64,000 bases of DNA from a bacterium (GTDB taxonomy: Bacteria > Auribacterota > UBA3054): assembly GCA_017616555.1 (NCBI GenBank), contig JAFZXZ010000032.1:365862-429861 (forward strand). Direction: 5' to 3'. Below, piece after piece: positions 31,593 through 40,812 of this stretch. The stretch's first letter is position 1; every line of letters starts with the position of its first letter. A model generated the notes under the pieces. That model was not told where the DNA came from. It saw only the letters and a program-made list of their open reading frames with translations, and did no database searches. The position numbers and the translations under genes were made by a program.

Positions 31593-32673
31593 GAAAGAAG
31601 TCAGCACCTGGATCCTCTCGGCGGATTTCGACTATCCCGAATGTCAGCGCATTCTCTTGACCTATCGGGAGCGCCGCAACATTACGGTCTGTTTTTCCGG
31701 CAAATTCGTCAAGACCTGGCCTATTACAAGGTCCGCTGTCCTGGCGGACGTTCTAACGAAGCTTGAAAGGCAGAAGATCGATTGGATCTTTGAGGATATC
31801 CCTGAGGAGACAAAGCGCTTTGTCTCCTTCAACAAGGAGCGCAGCAACACCATTACGGTGGCGAAAGTGGCAATGGCCGGCAAACGCCGCATCTACGGCC
31901 TGATCGTCAGGACCAACAATTTCCTGAAAATGCTGGTCTATCTCTTCAAGCTGATGCAGGACATCGTTTACTGGACGGTCTGCGGCCCCTTTATTCCGCA
32001 CGGCTTCCGCTATTCCAGGACTCTTTACGAAATCACGAGCTGCGGCATGCGCTCGGTCGGCATCGTTCTCTTGGTCTCCTTCATCATGGGGCTTATTCTT
32101 GCCATGCAGGGCGGCGCGCAGCTGGAAAGGCTCGGCGCGGCCGTCATGGTCGCCAAGATCGTCGGCATGGTGACGGTGAGGGAGATAGGGCCTTTGCTTG
32201 CCTCGCTTCTGGTAACGGGCCGCTGCGGCTCCGCCATCACGGCGGAGATAGGCGCCATGGTGACGAGCGAGGAAATGGACGCCTTGCGCGCCATGGGCAT
32301 TTCCATCACGAAGTACGTGGTGGTGCCGAAATTCGTGGCGCTCCTTATAATCCTGCCCTGCCTTACGCTTTTCGCCAACATCGTCTGCATCTACGGCTCC
32401 TACATTTTCTCCTATTACCAGCTGGGCGTTTCGACTTACGACTACTTCAACCAGACGGTCTCCGGCATGCATGTGGGCGACGTTTTCAACGGCCTGGCCA
32501 AGAGTCTGGCGGACGCTGTCATCATCGCTTACATCGCGGTCTTCCACGGCCTGACGACCAAGGGCGGCGCCGAGGGCATCGGCAGCTCCACCACCAGGAG
32601 CGTGGTCGTGACGATCATCTGGATCGCGCTGGCGCACCTTTTCTTCACCATCCTTTTCTACTACAACCGCTGA
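31582..32673 (+). CDS. MlaE-type lipid ABC transporter permease with fused N-terminal STAS-like domain
   Basis: A 363-residue inner-membrane permease of an Mla-type phospholipid transport system. The first 100 or so residues are soluble and resemble a STAS (MlaB-like) domain (ITVCFSGKFVKTW, ADVLTKLERQKIDWIF). The MlaE part from about 125 has several hydrophobic helices and the family signatures FIMGLILAMQGGAQLERLGA and VREIGPLLASLLVTGRCGSAITAEIGAM, plus EEMDALRAMGI. It overlaps folP by 11 bases and ends flush with the ATPase gene. STAS fusion to MlaE occurs in other phyla, so this replaces a separate MlaB. Confidence 0.9.
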   Translation: MPPEKEVSTWILSADFDYPECQRILLTYRERRNITVCFSGKFVKTWPITRSAVLADVLTKLERQKIDWIFEDIPEETKRFVSFNKERSNTITVAKVAMAGKRRIYGLIVRTNNFLKMLVYLFKLMQDIVYWTVCGPFIPHGFRYSRTLYEITSCGMRSVGIVLLVSFIMGLILAMQGGAQLERLGAAVMVAKIVGMVTVREIGPLLASLLVTGRCGSAITAEIGAMVTSEEMDALRAMGISITKYVVVPKFVALLIILPCLTLFANIVCIYGSYIFSYYQLGVSTYDYFNQTVSGMHVGDVFNGLAKSLADAVIIAYIAVFHGLTTKGGAEGIGSSTTRSVVVTIIWIALAHLFFTILFYYNR

Positions 32674-33438
32674 ATGGAACACAACGAGAACATAATCGAA
32701 GTCAGCAACCTTAAGCTGAGTTTCGACGACCGGGTGATCCTGGACGGCATAAGCTTCCAGGTGAAGCCCAAGTCCATCTTCGTCATATTGGGCGGCAGCG
32801 GCAGCGGAAAGACGACGATTCTTAGAAACCTTCTGGGGCTTATCAAACCGGATTCCGGCGACATTAGGATCTTCGGCACGAACATTGTCGGTCTTTCCGA
32901 CGACGAACTCTACGGCGTCAGGAAAAGGATCGGCATGGTCTTCCAGGGCGGCGCGCTCTTCAACTCCATGACGCTGGGTGAGAACGTGGCCCTTCCGCTG
33001 GAAGAATACACTACATATCCGGCGTCAGTCATCGATTCGATCGTCGATTGGAACTTGAGCCTGGTCGATCTTCTGCCCGCCAAAAATCTTCTGCCTGCGC
33101 AATTGTCGGGCGGCATGAAGAAGCGCGCTTCCATTGCGAGGGCGCTTTCCATGAACCCGGAGATGATGTTCTTCGACGAGCATACGACTGGCCTTGACCC
33201 TGTGATGGCGGCGGAATTGGACGAGATCATTTTGCGCCTGAAAAGAGAGCTTAACATCACTGTGGTGGTCGTCACGCACGACATGACGAGCATCAGAAGA
33301 ATTGCGGACTCTGGCATCATGCTCTACGACGGGCATATCATAACCAGAGGAACGCTTGCGGAAATGGAAGCCAGTAACGACATCAGGGCGATAGAATTTT
33401 TCAGAAACCACGAAGTTAAAGAAGAGGAGAAATCTTAA
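32674..33438 (+). CDS. MlaF-type ABC transporter ATPase
   Basis: A 254-residue ABC ATPase energising Mla-type lipid transport. It has Walker A GGSGSGKTT, Q-loop VFQGGALFNSMTLGENV (typical of MlaF), signature LSGGMKKRASIARAL and Walker B MMFFDEHTTGLDP. Family members usually have DEPT; here the residue after the catalytic Glu is His. The H-loop is VVTHDM. It starts directly after the permease stop and overlaps the MCE gene by one base. Confidence 0.93.
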   Translation: MEHNENIIEVSNLKLSFDDRVILDGISFQVKPKSIFVILGGSGSGKTTILRNLLGLIKPDSGDIRIFGTNIVGLSDDELYGVRKRIGMVFQGGALFNSMTLGENVALPLEEYTTYPASVIDSIVDWNLSLVDLLPAKNLLPAQLSGGMKKRASIARALSMNPEMMFFDEHTTGLDPVMAAELDEIILRLKRELNITVVVVTHDMTSIRRIADSGIMLYDGHIITRGTLAEMEASNDIRAIEFFRNHEVKEEEKS

Positions 33439-34448
33439 TGGCGATAAGCAGTTCCGATAAAGTGAAGGCCATAATCTTCCTTGTAGTCAGCGCCTTGCTG
33501 ATGGTGGCCATAATCCTTTCCCTGGTCGGCACCCAGTGGATGAAGCAGAAGGATCACTACTTCATCGAGTTTTCCGAAAGCTTAGGAGGATTGTCGACCG
33601 GCTCTTCTGTCAGATTCCACGGCATCAAGGTCGGCAAAGTTGTCAGGATGAACATCGACCTTCAGAACCAGATGGGATTGATCGAAGTGGAAGTGGTGAA
33701 GAACACGCCTGTCAAGACGGACTCCATCGCGACGATCGAGGTTGAGTCTTTTGTCACCGGCACCAGGTATGTGCAGATCACTCCCGGCAGCGTGGGGGCC
33801 GATCTTCTAGAGCCCAACGATCCGGACGTAAAGATCGCCTGCCTTAAATCCGGTTTTCAGAAATTCGCCGGCAACATCGTGAACCTGGGCTCGCAGGCGC
33901 CGGCTCTGGCGACGAACCTGACGGCCATGTTCAGCCAGCCGAACGCCCAGGCGGTCAGCGAGATCGTACAGAAGCAGGTGCCGGTCCTTCTGGAGCACGT
34001 CAACGCTTTCTTCGCTTCCCAGAACGCCCTGATGATCTCCTCAATTCTTGTGAGAGTGGACAATCTCATCGCCACCAACAGCGCGAACATTTCCAGCGCG
34101 ATAGCCGGCTTCAACACGACGATGGCGTCCGTGAATTCTATGGTTGAGGAGAACAGGGAAGTGACCAGGGAGCTTTTGAAAAACTTAAGCAGCGCTTCCA
34201 AGACGGCTGACGATCTCTTGAGCGAAAACCGTCTGCTGGTCTCCAACATTCTTGTGAAGACCGGAACAAGTCTTGATGAACTGAAGGAAATAATAGGGGA
34301 GAGCAGGCAGCCTCTTAGAGAAAGCCTGGAGAAGATAAGCAGCTCTGCTTCCATGGTGGAGGAATTCGTTTCGGAACTTAAAGATCAACCGTCAATGCTC
34401 ATTTACGGAAAAGAACCTCAAAAGGAGGATTGGATCGATGAAGAATAA
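33438..34448 (+). CDS. MlaD-type MCE-domain lipid-binding protein
   Basis: A 336-residue periplasmic substrate-binding subunit anchored by an N-terminal helix (residues about 9-30, AIIFLVVSALLMVAIILSLVG). A single MCE domain (about 38-115) shows LSTGSSVRFHGIKVGKVVRM and VTGTRYVQITPG. The C-terminal two-thirds is a long amphipathic helical region, probably forming the channel seen in MlaD/PqiB-like assemblies. It overlaps the downstream lipoprotein gene by 11 bases, completing the permease-ATPase-MCE-lipoprotein order. Confidence 0.9.
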   Translation: MAISSSDKVKAIIFLVVSALLMVAIILSLVGTQWMKQKDHYFIEFSESLGGLSTGSSVRFHGIKVGKVVRMNIDLQNQMGLIEVEVVKNTPVKTDSIATIEVESFVTGTRYVQITPGSVGADLLEPNDPDVKIACLKSGFQKFAGNIVNLGSQAPALATNLTAMFSQPNAQAVSEIVQKQVPVLLEHVNAFFASQNALMISSILVRVDNLIATNSANISSAIAGFNTTMASVNSMVEENREVTRELLKNLSSASKTADDLLSENRLLVSNILVKTGTSLDELKEIIGESRQPLRESLEKISSSASMVEEFVSELKDQPSMLIYGKEPQKEDWIDEE

Positions 34449-35031
34449 ATTTTGCCAAGTGATCTGCGCGCTGCTTGTGCTTTCAGGCTGCGCCTCCAGC
34501 ACGCCGAAAACGACGGTTTACACGCTGGAATTGGACAAGCTCGAGGACATGGTAGTCGAGGAATCGCTGCCGGTCTCAGTGCTCGTTGAAAACTGCGGCG
34601 TCAGGGAAGCCTACAAAACGAAAGCGATAGTCGCTTCGCCGGCTCCTTATGAATTGACGAAAAGAGCGAACGCCGAGTGGGCTGAATCAGCCGGAACGCT
34701 TCTGAATTCAACCATCCAGAGCTACCTGGCTCCGCGCTGCGGTCGTGTCCTGCCGCCGGATTGGAAAGCGAAGATCGCCTACGACTATTCCATCCTTGTT
34801 TACCTTGAGGCCATGACGCAGGTGAAGCGCGGAAAGAATTGGTTCGCGGTGCTTAGGCTCTCTTACGAGGTGCTGCCGAAGAAGGGCGGAGACGCTATAG
34901 TTTCCGGGCGTTTCGACAAGGCTGTGCCTCTTCCCGACGGAGATCTAGGGAACTACGCAGCGACGCAGAGCGCGCTGGCTAAAGAGTGGCTTGACAATCT
35001 GTTAGTCAGGATAAAAAAAGCGCAGGATTGA
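34438..35031 (+). CDS. PqiC/ABC-transport auxiliary lipoprotein
   Basis: A 197-residue lipoprotein with lipobox LVLSGC (Cys about residue 18). The body resembles the ABC-type transport auxiliary (PqiC/YmbA-like) lipoproteins: a YTLELDKLE opening strand, a middle region YELTKRANAEWAESAGTLLN where these proteins bind their partner, and a late beta stretch AVLRLSYEVLPKKG. Its place as fourth gene in an Mla-type operon supports a role as outer-membrane partner of the MCE protein. Sequence similarity alone is weak. A new promoter follows immediately. Confidence 0.75.
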   Translation: MKNKFCQVICALLVLSGCASSTPKTTVYTLELDKLEDMVVEESLPVSVLVENCGVREAYKTKAIVASPAPYELTKRANAEWAESAGTLLNSTIQSYLAPRCGRVLPPDWKAKIAYDYSILVYLEAMTQVKRGKNWFAVLRLSYEVLPKKGGDAIVSGRFDKAVPLPDGDLGNYAATQSALAKEWLDNLLVRIKKAQD

Positions 35032-35035
35032 ATCG

Positions 35036-35064
35036 TTGCCACACCAATTAAAACTTGCTATAAT
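35036..35064 (+). promoter_or_regulatory. Strong extended -10 promoter of the gcv operon
   Basis: TTGCCA (35036-35041), 17-base spacer, TATAAT (35059-35064) with TG at 35056-35057. The predicted start near 35071 leaves a leader of about 53 bases, too short for a glycine riboswitch. AAGGAG precedes the gcvH ATG. Confidence 0.85.
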
Positions 35065-35123
35065 TCGCATTAAAATACAAATCTCAATATTAATCATTCA
35101 CCAACTTCATTTAAGGAGTTACT

Positions 35124-35510
35124 ATGAGCGTTCCCAGCGAACTTTACTACACCAAAGACCATGAATGGGTAAAAGTCGAAGACGGCAAAGCCACCATCGG
35201 TATCACCGATTTCGCCCAGCACGAGCTTGGCGACATCACCTACGTTGAGCTTCCGAAGCCGGAAACGACCTTATCCAAAGGCAACGAAGTCGCGACCATC
35301 GAGTCCGTCAAGGCCGCCAGCGACGTCTATTCGCCCATCACCGGCACCGTTGACGAGGTCAACGAATCCCTCGATTCCTCTCCGGACGTCATCAATACCG
35401 ATCCGTACGGCGAAGGCTGGATCTGCACCTTAAAGGACATCGTCGCCGACGATCTCAACACCCTCATGAACGCTGAACAATACGAGGCCTTCTTAAAGGA
35501 AGAGAAATAA
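35124..35510 (+). CDS. gcvH: Glycine cleavage system H protein
   Basis: A 128-residue lipoyl carrier protein that shuttles the aminomethyl group between the P and T proteins. It has YTKDHEWVKVEDGKATIGITDFAQHELGDITYVELP and the lipoylation site with Lys in ESVKAASDVYSPI (about residue 62). It ends with the usual helical MNAEQYEAFL. It has its own strong promoter and is followed after 2 bases by gcvPA. Confidence 0.98.
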   Translation: MSVPSELYYTKDHEWVKVEDGKATIGITDFAQHELGDITYVELPKPETTLSKGNEVATIESVKAASDVYSPITGTVDEVNESLDSSPDVINTDPYGEGWICTLKDIVADDLNTLMNAEQYEAFLKEEK

Positions 35511-35512
35511 TT

Positions 35513-36865
35513 ATGTCTAACTTTGGATTTGTGCCTCACGGCAGCGCTGACCTGTCTGAGATGCTCAATGCCGTCGGAGTAAAAAGCGTAGAGGACCTTT
35601 ACGCCGCTATTCCGGAGAATTTGAGGATCAAGAAACTGGATCTGCCGGAAGGTATTTCGGAATACGAAGTCGCCAAAAGACTTCACGAGCTTTCCAAGCG
35701 CAACGACTCTGATCTCGTCTGCTTCATGGGAGGCGGTTTTTACGATCACTTCATCCCGGCCGCTGCGGACGCCATCGCTTCCCGCGGCGAATTCACGACC
35801 TGCTATACGCCGTATCAGCCCGAAGTCGCGCAGGGAACCCTGCAGACGATGTTCGAGTATCAGAGCGGCATGTGCAGGCTGACCGGATTGGAAGTCTCCA
35901 ACGCCTCCGTTTACGACGGGGGTTCCGCGGTCTTCGAAGCGGCGGCCATGAGCTACCGCGTGACCGGCAGGAAGCGCTTTTTGGTCGACAGCTCGATCAA
36001 TCCCATCTACCGCAACATGCTGGAGAGCTACGCCGCCAACATGAACTTTGAATTCTGCGAAATCAAGAGCAAAGACGGCAAAGCTGACAAGGAAGCTATT
36101 AAAGCCGCCCTCGACAAGACGGTGGCTGCGGTCATTCTTCAGAATCCTTCTTTCTTCGGCTGCGTGGACGATTACACGGATACGGCCGCGGCCGCCCACG
36201 AAGCGGGCGCGCTGTGCGTCATGATCTGCTATCCGCTTTCCCTTGCTTACCTGAAAACGCCCGGCGAAATGGGCGTTGACATCGCGGTGGGCGACGCCCA
36301 GAGCTTAGGTTTGCCGCTTGGCTTCGGCGGACCGTACCTCGGCTTCATGGTGACGACTCTGAAGCTGGCCCGCAAGATGCCTGGCAGGATCTGCGGCGAA
36401 ACGCACGACAAGAACGGCAACCGCGGTTTCGTTCTGACACTGCAGGCCAGGGAACAGCACATCAGAAGGGAAAAGGCGACAAGCAACATCTGCTCCAACC
36501 AGAACCTCTGCGCCATCACGGCGACGATCTATCTTGCCCTGATGGGCAAGGAAGGTCTCTATGAGGCTGCGGAGAGCAGCGCCAAGAACGCCGCCTACGC
36601 CCTCAATAAGCTTACTTCCATACCTGGTGTTTCAGCCACTTTCTCTTCCCCAATCTTCAACGAGTTTGCCGTGACGCTGCCAACTTGCGCCGGCAAAGTC
36701 TGCGAAAAGCTCTTGGAAAAGGGATTCGCCGGCGGCATTCCGCTCGGACGTTTCTTCGAAGGCATGGGGAACGTGCTTTTGGTCGCCTGCACTGAAAAGC
36801 GCACCAAAGCCGAGATCGATTCCCTTGCTGAAGCTCTTAAAAGCGCTATTGAGGAGGTAAAATAA
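35513..36865 (+). CDS. gcvPA: Glycine dehydrogenase (decarboxylating) subunit 1
   Basis: A 450-residue N-terminal half of the split glycine decarboxylase. Typical features are the FMGGGFYDHFIPAAADAI region, TCYTPYQPEVAQGTLQTMFEYQSGMCRLTGLEVSNAS, and AREQHIRREKATSNICSNQNLCA near residue 310-330. It pairs with GcvPB to make the alpha2beta2 P-protein; the PLP lysine is in GcvPB. The gene overlaps gcvPB by one base. Confidence 0.97.
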   Translation: MSNFGFVPHGSADLSEMLNAVGVKSVEDLYAAIPENLRIKKLDLPEGISEYEVAKRLHELSKRNDSDLVCFMGGGFYDHFIPAAADAIASRGEFTTCYTPYQPEVAQGTLQTMFEYQSGMCRLTGLEVSNASVYDGGSAVFEAAAMSYRVTGRKRFLVDSSINPIYRNMLESYAANMNFEFCEIKSKDGKADKEAIKAALDKTVAAVILQNPSFFGCVDDYTDTAAAAHEAGALCVMICYPLSLAYLKTPGEMGVDIAVGDAQSLGLPLGFGGPYLGFMVTTLKLARKMPGRICGETHDKNGNRGFVLTLQAREQHIRREKATSNICSNQNLCAITATIYLALMGKEGLYEAAESSAKNAAYALNKLTSIPGVSATFSSPIFNEFAVTLPTCAGKVCEKLLEKGFAGGIPLGRFFEGMGNVLLVACTEKRTKAEIDSLAEALKSAIEEVK

Positions 36866-38319
36866 TGAAACTTATCTATGAAGAATCTACGCCCAAGAGA
36901 CGCGGCGTCATCCCTCCCAAAAGCGGCATCGAGTGCCAGACGTTAGTTCCCGAATCCCTTCGCAGAAAAGAGAAAGCTCCTCTGCCGGAAGTAAGCGAAC
37001 TCGACGTTGTCCGTCACTACACGAATCTCAGCCGTCTGAACTATTCCGTCGATACGAACTTCTATCCCCTGGGCTCCTGCACGATGAAGTACAACCCCAA
37101 GGTGAACGAACAGGTCGCGAGACTGGAAGGCTTCACCACGCTGCATCCTTATCTCTCCTTAGTCCCCGGCGGTCCTGAAAAAGTTCAGGGCGCTCTGGAG
37201 ACGATCTACGAAACCGAACAAAAGCTCTGCGAGATCACCGGCATGAAGGCTGTAACGCTCCAGCCCTTCGCCGGCGCCAACGGCGAATTCACAGGCGTCA
37301 TGCTGATCGCCGCCTATCACAAGGACAGGGGAGATTCTAAACGCAAACGCATGCTGATCCCCGACAGCGCACACGGCACTAACCCGGCTTCCGCCATGAT
37401 GGCCGGATTTGAGATCACGCCTATCCCTAGTGATCCGAAGGGCTGGGTCGATCTCAACGCGCTGGAAGCGGCCCTGGGCGACGACGTCGCGGGATTGATG
37501 CTCACGGCTCCGAACACGGTCGGCCTCTTCGACAGCAACGTCGGCAAGATAAGCGAAATGGTCCACAAGGCCGGCGGCCTCATGTACTATGACGGCGCGA
37601 ACCTGAACGCCATCATGGGCCACGCCAGGCCGGGCGACCTCGGCTTCGACGTAGTGCACCTCAACATGCACAAGACTTTCTCGACGCCTCACGGCGGCGG
37701 CGGCCCCGGCGCCGGCGCGGTCGGCGTGAAAGAGCAGCTGGTCCCGTTCCTTCCGACTCCCAGAGTCACGAAGAAATCTGACGGCACCTACGAAGTGGGC
37801 GTCGCCGATTCTACGAAGAGTATGGGACACATCGCGCCCTTCTTCGGCAACTTCTGCGTCATGCTGAAGGCTTACGCCTACATGCTGCAGCTGGGCGCCG
37901 AAGGCATCCGTGAAGCGGCGGGCCTTGCGGTCCTGAACGCCAACTATCTGAAGGCCAGGCTGCAGGACACTTACAAGTTCCCGTTCCAGGATCAGATCTG
38001 CATGCACGAGTGCGTCTGCACATCCGAATGGCAGCTTGAGAAGTCGGGCGTCAACACGCTTGACATCGCCAAGATGCTGCTTGACAGAGGCTATCACGCC
38101 CCGACGGTCTACTTCCCCTTGATCGTCCACGAGGCCATCATGATCGAGCCTACGGAAACGGAATCCAAGGAAACCCTTGACGCCTTCGTGGAATCCATGA
38201 AGGAGATCGCCAAGATCACGGAAACGGATCCGGAAGCCTGCCACCGCGCTCCTGAAAGGACGCCCATCGGAAGGATGGACGAAGTGGCGGCTGCCAAGAA
38301 CATGATCCTGAAAGCCTAA
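36865..38319 (+). CDS. gcvPB: Glycine dehydrogenase (decarboxylating) subunit 2
   Basis: A 484-residue PLP-bearing half of the P-protein, which decarboxylates glycine and loads the aminomethyl group on GcvH. The PLP lysine lies in NMHKTFSTPHGGGGPG (about residue 272). FYPLGSCTMKYNPK and PDSAHGTNPASAMMAG are strongly conserved in the family. It is the last gene of the gcvH-gcvPA-gcvPB unit. No gcvT or lpd follows; holA is next after 6 bases. Confidence 0.97.
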   Translation: MKLIYEESTPKRRGVIPPKSGIECQTLVPESLRRKEKAPLPEVSELDVVRHYTNLSRLNYSVDTNFYPLGSCTMKYNPKVNEQVARLEGFTTLHPYLSLVPGGPEKVQGALETIYETEQKLCEITGMKAVTLQPFAGANGEFTGVMLIAAYHKDRGDSKRKRMLIPDSAHGTNPASAMMAGFEITPIPSDPKGWVDLNALEAALGDDVAGLMLTAPNTVGLFDSNVGKISEMVHKAGGLMYYDGANLNAIMGHARPGDLGFDVVHLNMHKTFSTPHGGGGPGAGAVGVKEQLVPFLPTPRVTKKSDGTYEVGVADSTKSMGHIAPFFGNFCVMLKAYAYMLQLGAEGIREAAGLAVLNANYLKARLQDTYKFPFQDQICMHECVCTSEWQLEKSGVNTLDIAKMLLDRGYHAPTVYFPLIVHEAIMIEPTETESKETLDAFVESMKEIAKITETDPEACHRAPERTPIGRMDEVAAAKNMILKA

Positions 38320-38325
38320 AACTTC

Positions 38326-39351
38326 ATGGCAGTACGCAAGAGCAAAACGGAAGAAAGCTTCCGCCCAGAAGATTTCCTCAAAAAGCTGGAAGCCAACGAA
38401 ACCGGCAATTTCTACGTATTGCTTGGCGAAGATCACACGCGCGCGGAGCAGCTCCTAGAGACGCTTCGCGCGCGTCTTGTTCCTCCTGGCATGGAGGATT
38501 TCTCCCTGGAAACGATAACCGTTGACAAGGAGAAGAACGGCGCCGGCGAAATAATCGGCGCGGCTGAGACGATCCCCTTCATGGGCGGGTACCGTCTCGT
38601 CATCGTCCGCCACGGCGAGGAGCTTGACTCCGAAGCCCTGGAAGCGCTTGCCGAATACGCTCAGGAAACGTTTGAAAACAAGCGTCCCGACATGCTTCTG
38701 GTTATCGTCATTAGCGCCTTGGACAAACGCTTGAAATTCACCAAAACGATCCAGAAGCTCGGAGCCATCATAGACTGCGAGCCAGAGCCGATCCGCGATC
38801 TTAGGGAATATGCGGGCAAGCATTTCAACAAGACTCTGACGCCGGGGGGCGAAAGAGCTTTTTCCGAGATCGTCGGCACAGACACCAGGAAAGTTGCGGC
38901 TGAAATGGAGAAAGTCAGCCTGTACACGGGGGAGAGGGAAGAAATTACCGAGGAGGACGTCATGGCGATCTGCGCCGACTCCAATATCCAGGACGAGTGG
39001 GAGCTTAGGAACTGCCTTTTGTCCGGCGATATGGAGGGGACGCTCTCCGCGCTAAGGAATCTCAGATTCGATCCATCCGGCAGCGAAGAGGGGATCTTCG
39101 CGAAACTGACTTACGTTATGAGCGACCTTCCAGTCATCGCCGAGGCCGCCAAAAGAGGGGACATGCGCGCTGCGAGAGTATTCCCCGGCAATCCCCGCTA
39201 TTACGCGATGAAAAATTTCCTGTCCGAATTACCGGTTGAAAAACAAAGGAAGATACTGTCCCTTTTGATGTATGAGATGATCGCGTTCCGCGGCAGCAAT
39301 CTTCCCAAAGACATAATGAACGACCTAGCCTGCATTTCATTGATTTTATAA
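38326..39351 (+). CDS. holA: DNA polymerase III delta subunit
   Basis: A 341-residue clamp-loader subunit that opens the beta clamp. It is recognised from FYVLLGEDHTRAEQLLETLRARLV, the PFMGGYRLVIVRHGEEL strand region, and a mid-protein AEMEKVSLYTGEREEITEEDVMAICA followed by a helical collar domain. The ATP-binding site is degenerate, as usual for delta. Sequence identity to model proteins is low, but motif order and length fit. It sits between gcvPB and the sugar-transferase gene with short gaps. Confidence 0.85.
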   Translation: MAVRKSKTEESFRPEDFLKKLEANETGNFYVLLGEDHTRAEQLLETLRARLVPPGMEDFSLETITVDKEKNGAGEIIGAAETIPFMGGYRLVIVRHGEELDSEALEALAEYAQETFENKRPDMLLVIVISALDKRLKFTKTIQKLGAIIDCEPEPIRDLREYAGKHFNKTLTPGGERAFSEIVGTDTRKVAAEMEKVSLYTGEREEITEEDVMAICADSNIQDEWELRNCLLSGDMEGTLSALRNLRFDPSGSEEGIFAKLTYVMSDLPVIAEAAKRGDMRAARVFPGNPRYYAMKNFLSELPVEKQRKILSLLMYEMIAFRGSNLPKDIMNDLACISLIL

Positions 39352-39354
39352 GTT

Positions 39355-40812
39355 ATGAGAACTAAGATCGAGAAACTTTTCTATCTTCTCAGGTTGGCGG
39401 CTGACATTGTTATCGTCCATATTGCTTTCTACTTCGGCTACCACACCTACATGGGCTTCGGATTCAGCGACCAGTATCTGGCCGACAACATGAAGACGAT
39501 AATCTATTACAATCCCTCAAAAGAGACGCTTTACTTCACTTTGGCGATAGTCTTCTCGCTCATTCTTGTCACTTACAACGTTCTGCGCAAATATTACCGC
39601 GGCGACAACAGCATTCTTAACGTCAAGGAATATCAGCATATCATCTCGTCGTATGTTTTCGCCGCTGTCATGACGTGCGCTTTTTATTTCGTTTATTACA
39701 TCTATTTGAACAAAACGGAAGGCGGTTTTACTGACAAGCTTTTCTCCAGGCGGATTTTCTGCTATTCCTTTGCTTACGCTTTCATAATGGTCGTCTGCTT
39801 CAGGGCCTTCATGAACTGGCTGATCAGCAAGCTGCACAAGAAAGGTATTTTTGTAAGGAACTGCCTTATCCTGGGCGCCGGCAACAACGGGAAACTGGTG
39901 GCACGCCGCCTTATGCGCCATACCGCTCACCATTATCTTCCTGTCTGCTATCTTGACGATTATATTCCCAAGGGGACGGAAATTGAAGTTGAGAAGAACG
40001 GTTTCAAGCTGAAGGTCGAGGGCACGGTTGAAGATCTTGAGCGTCTGATAAAAGAGCTTGACATCACTTCCGTCTTTTTCTGCATGAGCGAAGCGCCGGC
40101 GGAGAAGATCTTCTCCGTCATGGATCTCTGCTACTCTTTGAAAGTGCCGTTCTACTTCACCCCCAGACTTTACACCATCCCTCAGGTCATAAGGGGCTAC
40201 GAGATAGCCGGCGTTTATGTTCTCAGCATCATCCACGATTTCACAGTCTCCTGGTATTACAATTTTGTCAAGAGGGCTTTCGACATAGTCTTTTCCCTCC
40301 TTCTCCTGATCCCCGGACTGCCTGTGATGCTTCTCACCGCTATCGCCATAAAGCTCGACAGCAAAGGTCCGGTCTTCTTTTCCCAGGAGCGCGTGGGCTT
40401 AAACGGCAAAAAGTTCATCATGTACAAATTCCGCTCCATGAAAACGGAAGCGAGCGGTTCGGAGTTGAAGCCCAAGAGCGGCCGCGACCCAAGGATCACT
40501 AGGGTCGGACATTTCCTGAGATTAACGAGCCTTGATGAACTGCCCCAGATCCTGAACGTCCTCAAAGGCGATATGTCCTTCGTCGGCCCCAGGCCGGAGA
40601 TGACGTTCATTGTTGACACTTACGACAAATGGCAGAGGCTAAGATTGAAGGTCAAGCCCGGCATCACCGGCCTCTGGCAGATCAGCGCGGAGCGCAATCT
40701 TCCCATCCACGAGAACCTCGACTACGACATGTATTACCTTCAGGAGCGTTCCTTGCTCCTCGACATAGTCATTATTTTCAAGACTTTCTTCTTCATCGCC
40801 CGCGGTATCTAA
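39355..40812 (+). CDS. Polyprenyl-phosphate sugar-1-phosphate transferase (WcaJ/WbaP-like)
   Basis: A 485-residue membrane enzyme that starts exopolysaccharide or O-antigen synthesis by moving a sugar-1-phosphate from a nucleotide sugar to undecaprenyl phosphate. N-terminal transmembrane helices (about 10-150) precede a Rossmann-like CoA-binding region with LILGAGNNGKLVARRLM (about 170). A reentrant helix (about 305-330) and the catalytic C-terminal domain follow, with GPVFFSQERVGLNGKKFIMYKFRSM, DELPQILNVLKGDMSFVGPRPE and KPGITGLWQIS. All conserved catalytic motifs of the family are present. The O-antigen-ligase-like gene starts at the next base. Confidence 0.93.
   Translation: MRTKIEKLFYLLRLAADIVIVHIAFYFGYHTYMGFGFSDQYLADNMKTIIYYNPSKETLYFTLAIVFSLILVTYNVLRKYYRGDNSILNVKEYQHIISSYVFAAVMTCAFYFVYYIYLNKTEGGFTDKLFSRRIFCYSFAYAFIMVVCFRAFMNWLISKLHKKGIFVRNCLILGAGNNGKLVARRLMRHTAHHYLPVCYLDDYIPKGTEIEVEKNGFKLKVEGTVEDLERLIKELDITSVFFCMSEAPAEKIFSVMDLCYSLKVPFYFTPRLYTIPQVIRGYEIAGVYVLSIIHDFTVSWYYNFVKRAFDIVFSLLLLIPGLPVMLLTAIAIKLDSKGPVFFSQERVGLNGKKFIMYKFRSMKTEASGSELKPKSGRDPRITRVGHFLRLTSLDELPQILNVLKGDMSFVGPRPEMTFIVDTYDKWQRLRLKVKPGITGLWQISAERNLPIHENLDYDMYYLQERSLLLDIVIIFKTFFFIARGI

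Noticed and set aside
35065..35123. Glycine riboswitch before gcvH
   Set aside because: The predicted leader is only about 53 bases and has none of the conserved aptamer segments.
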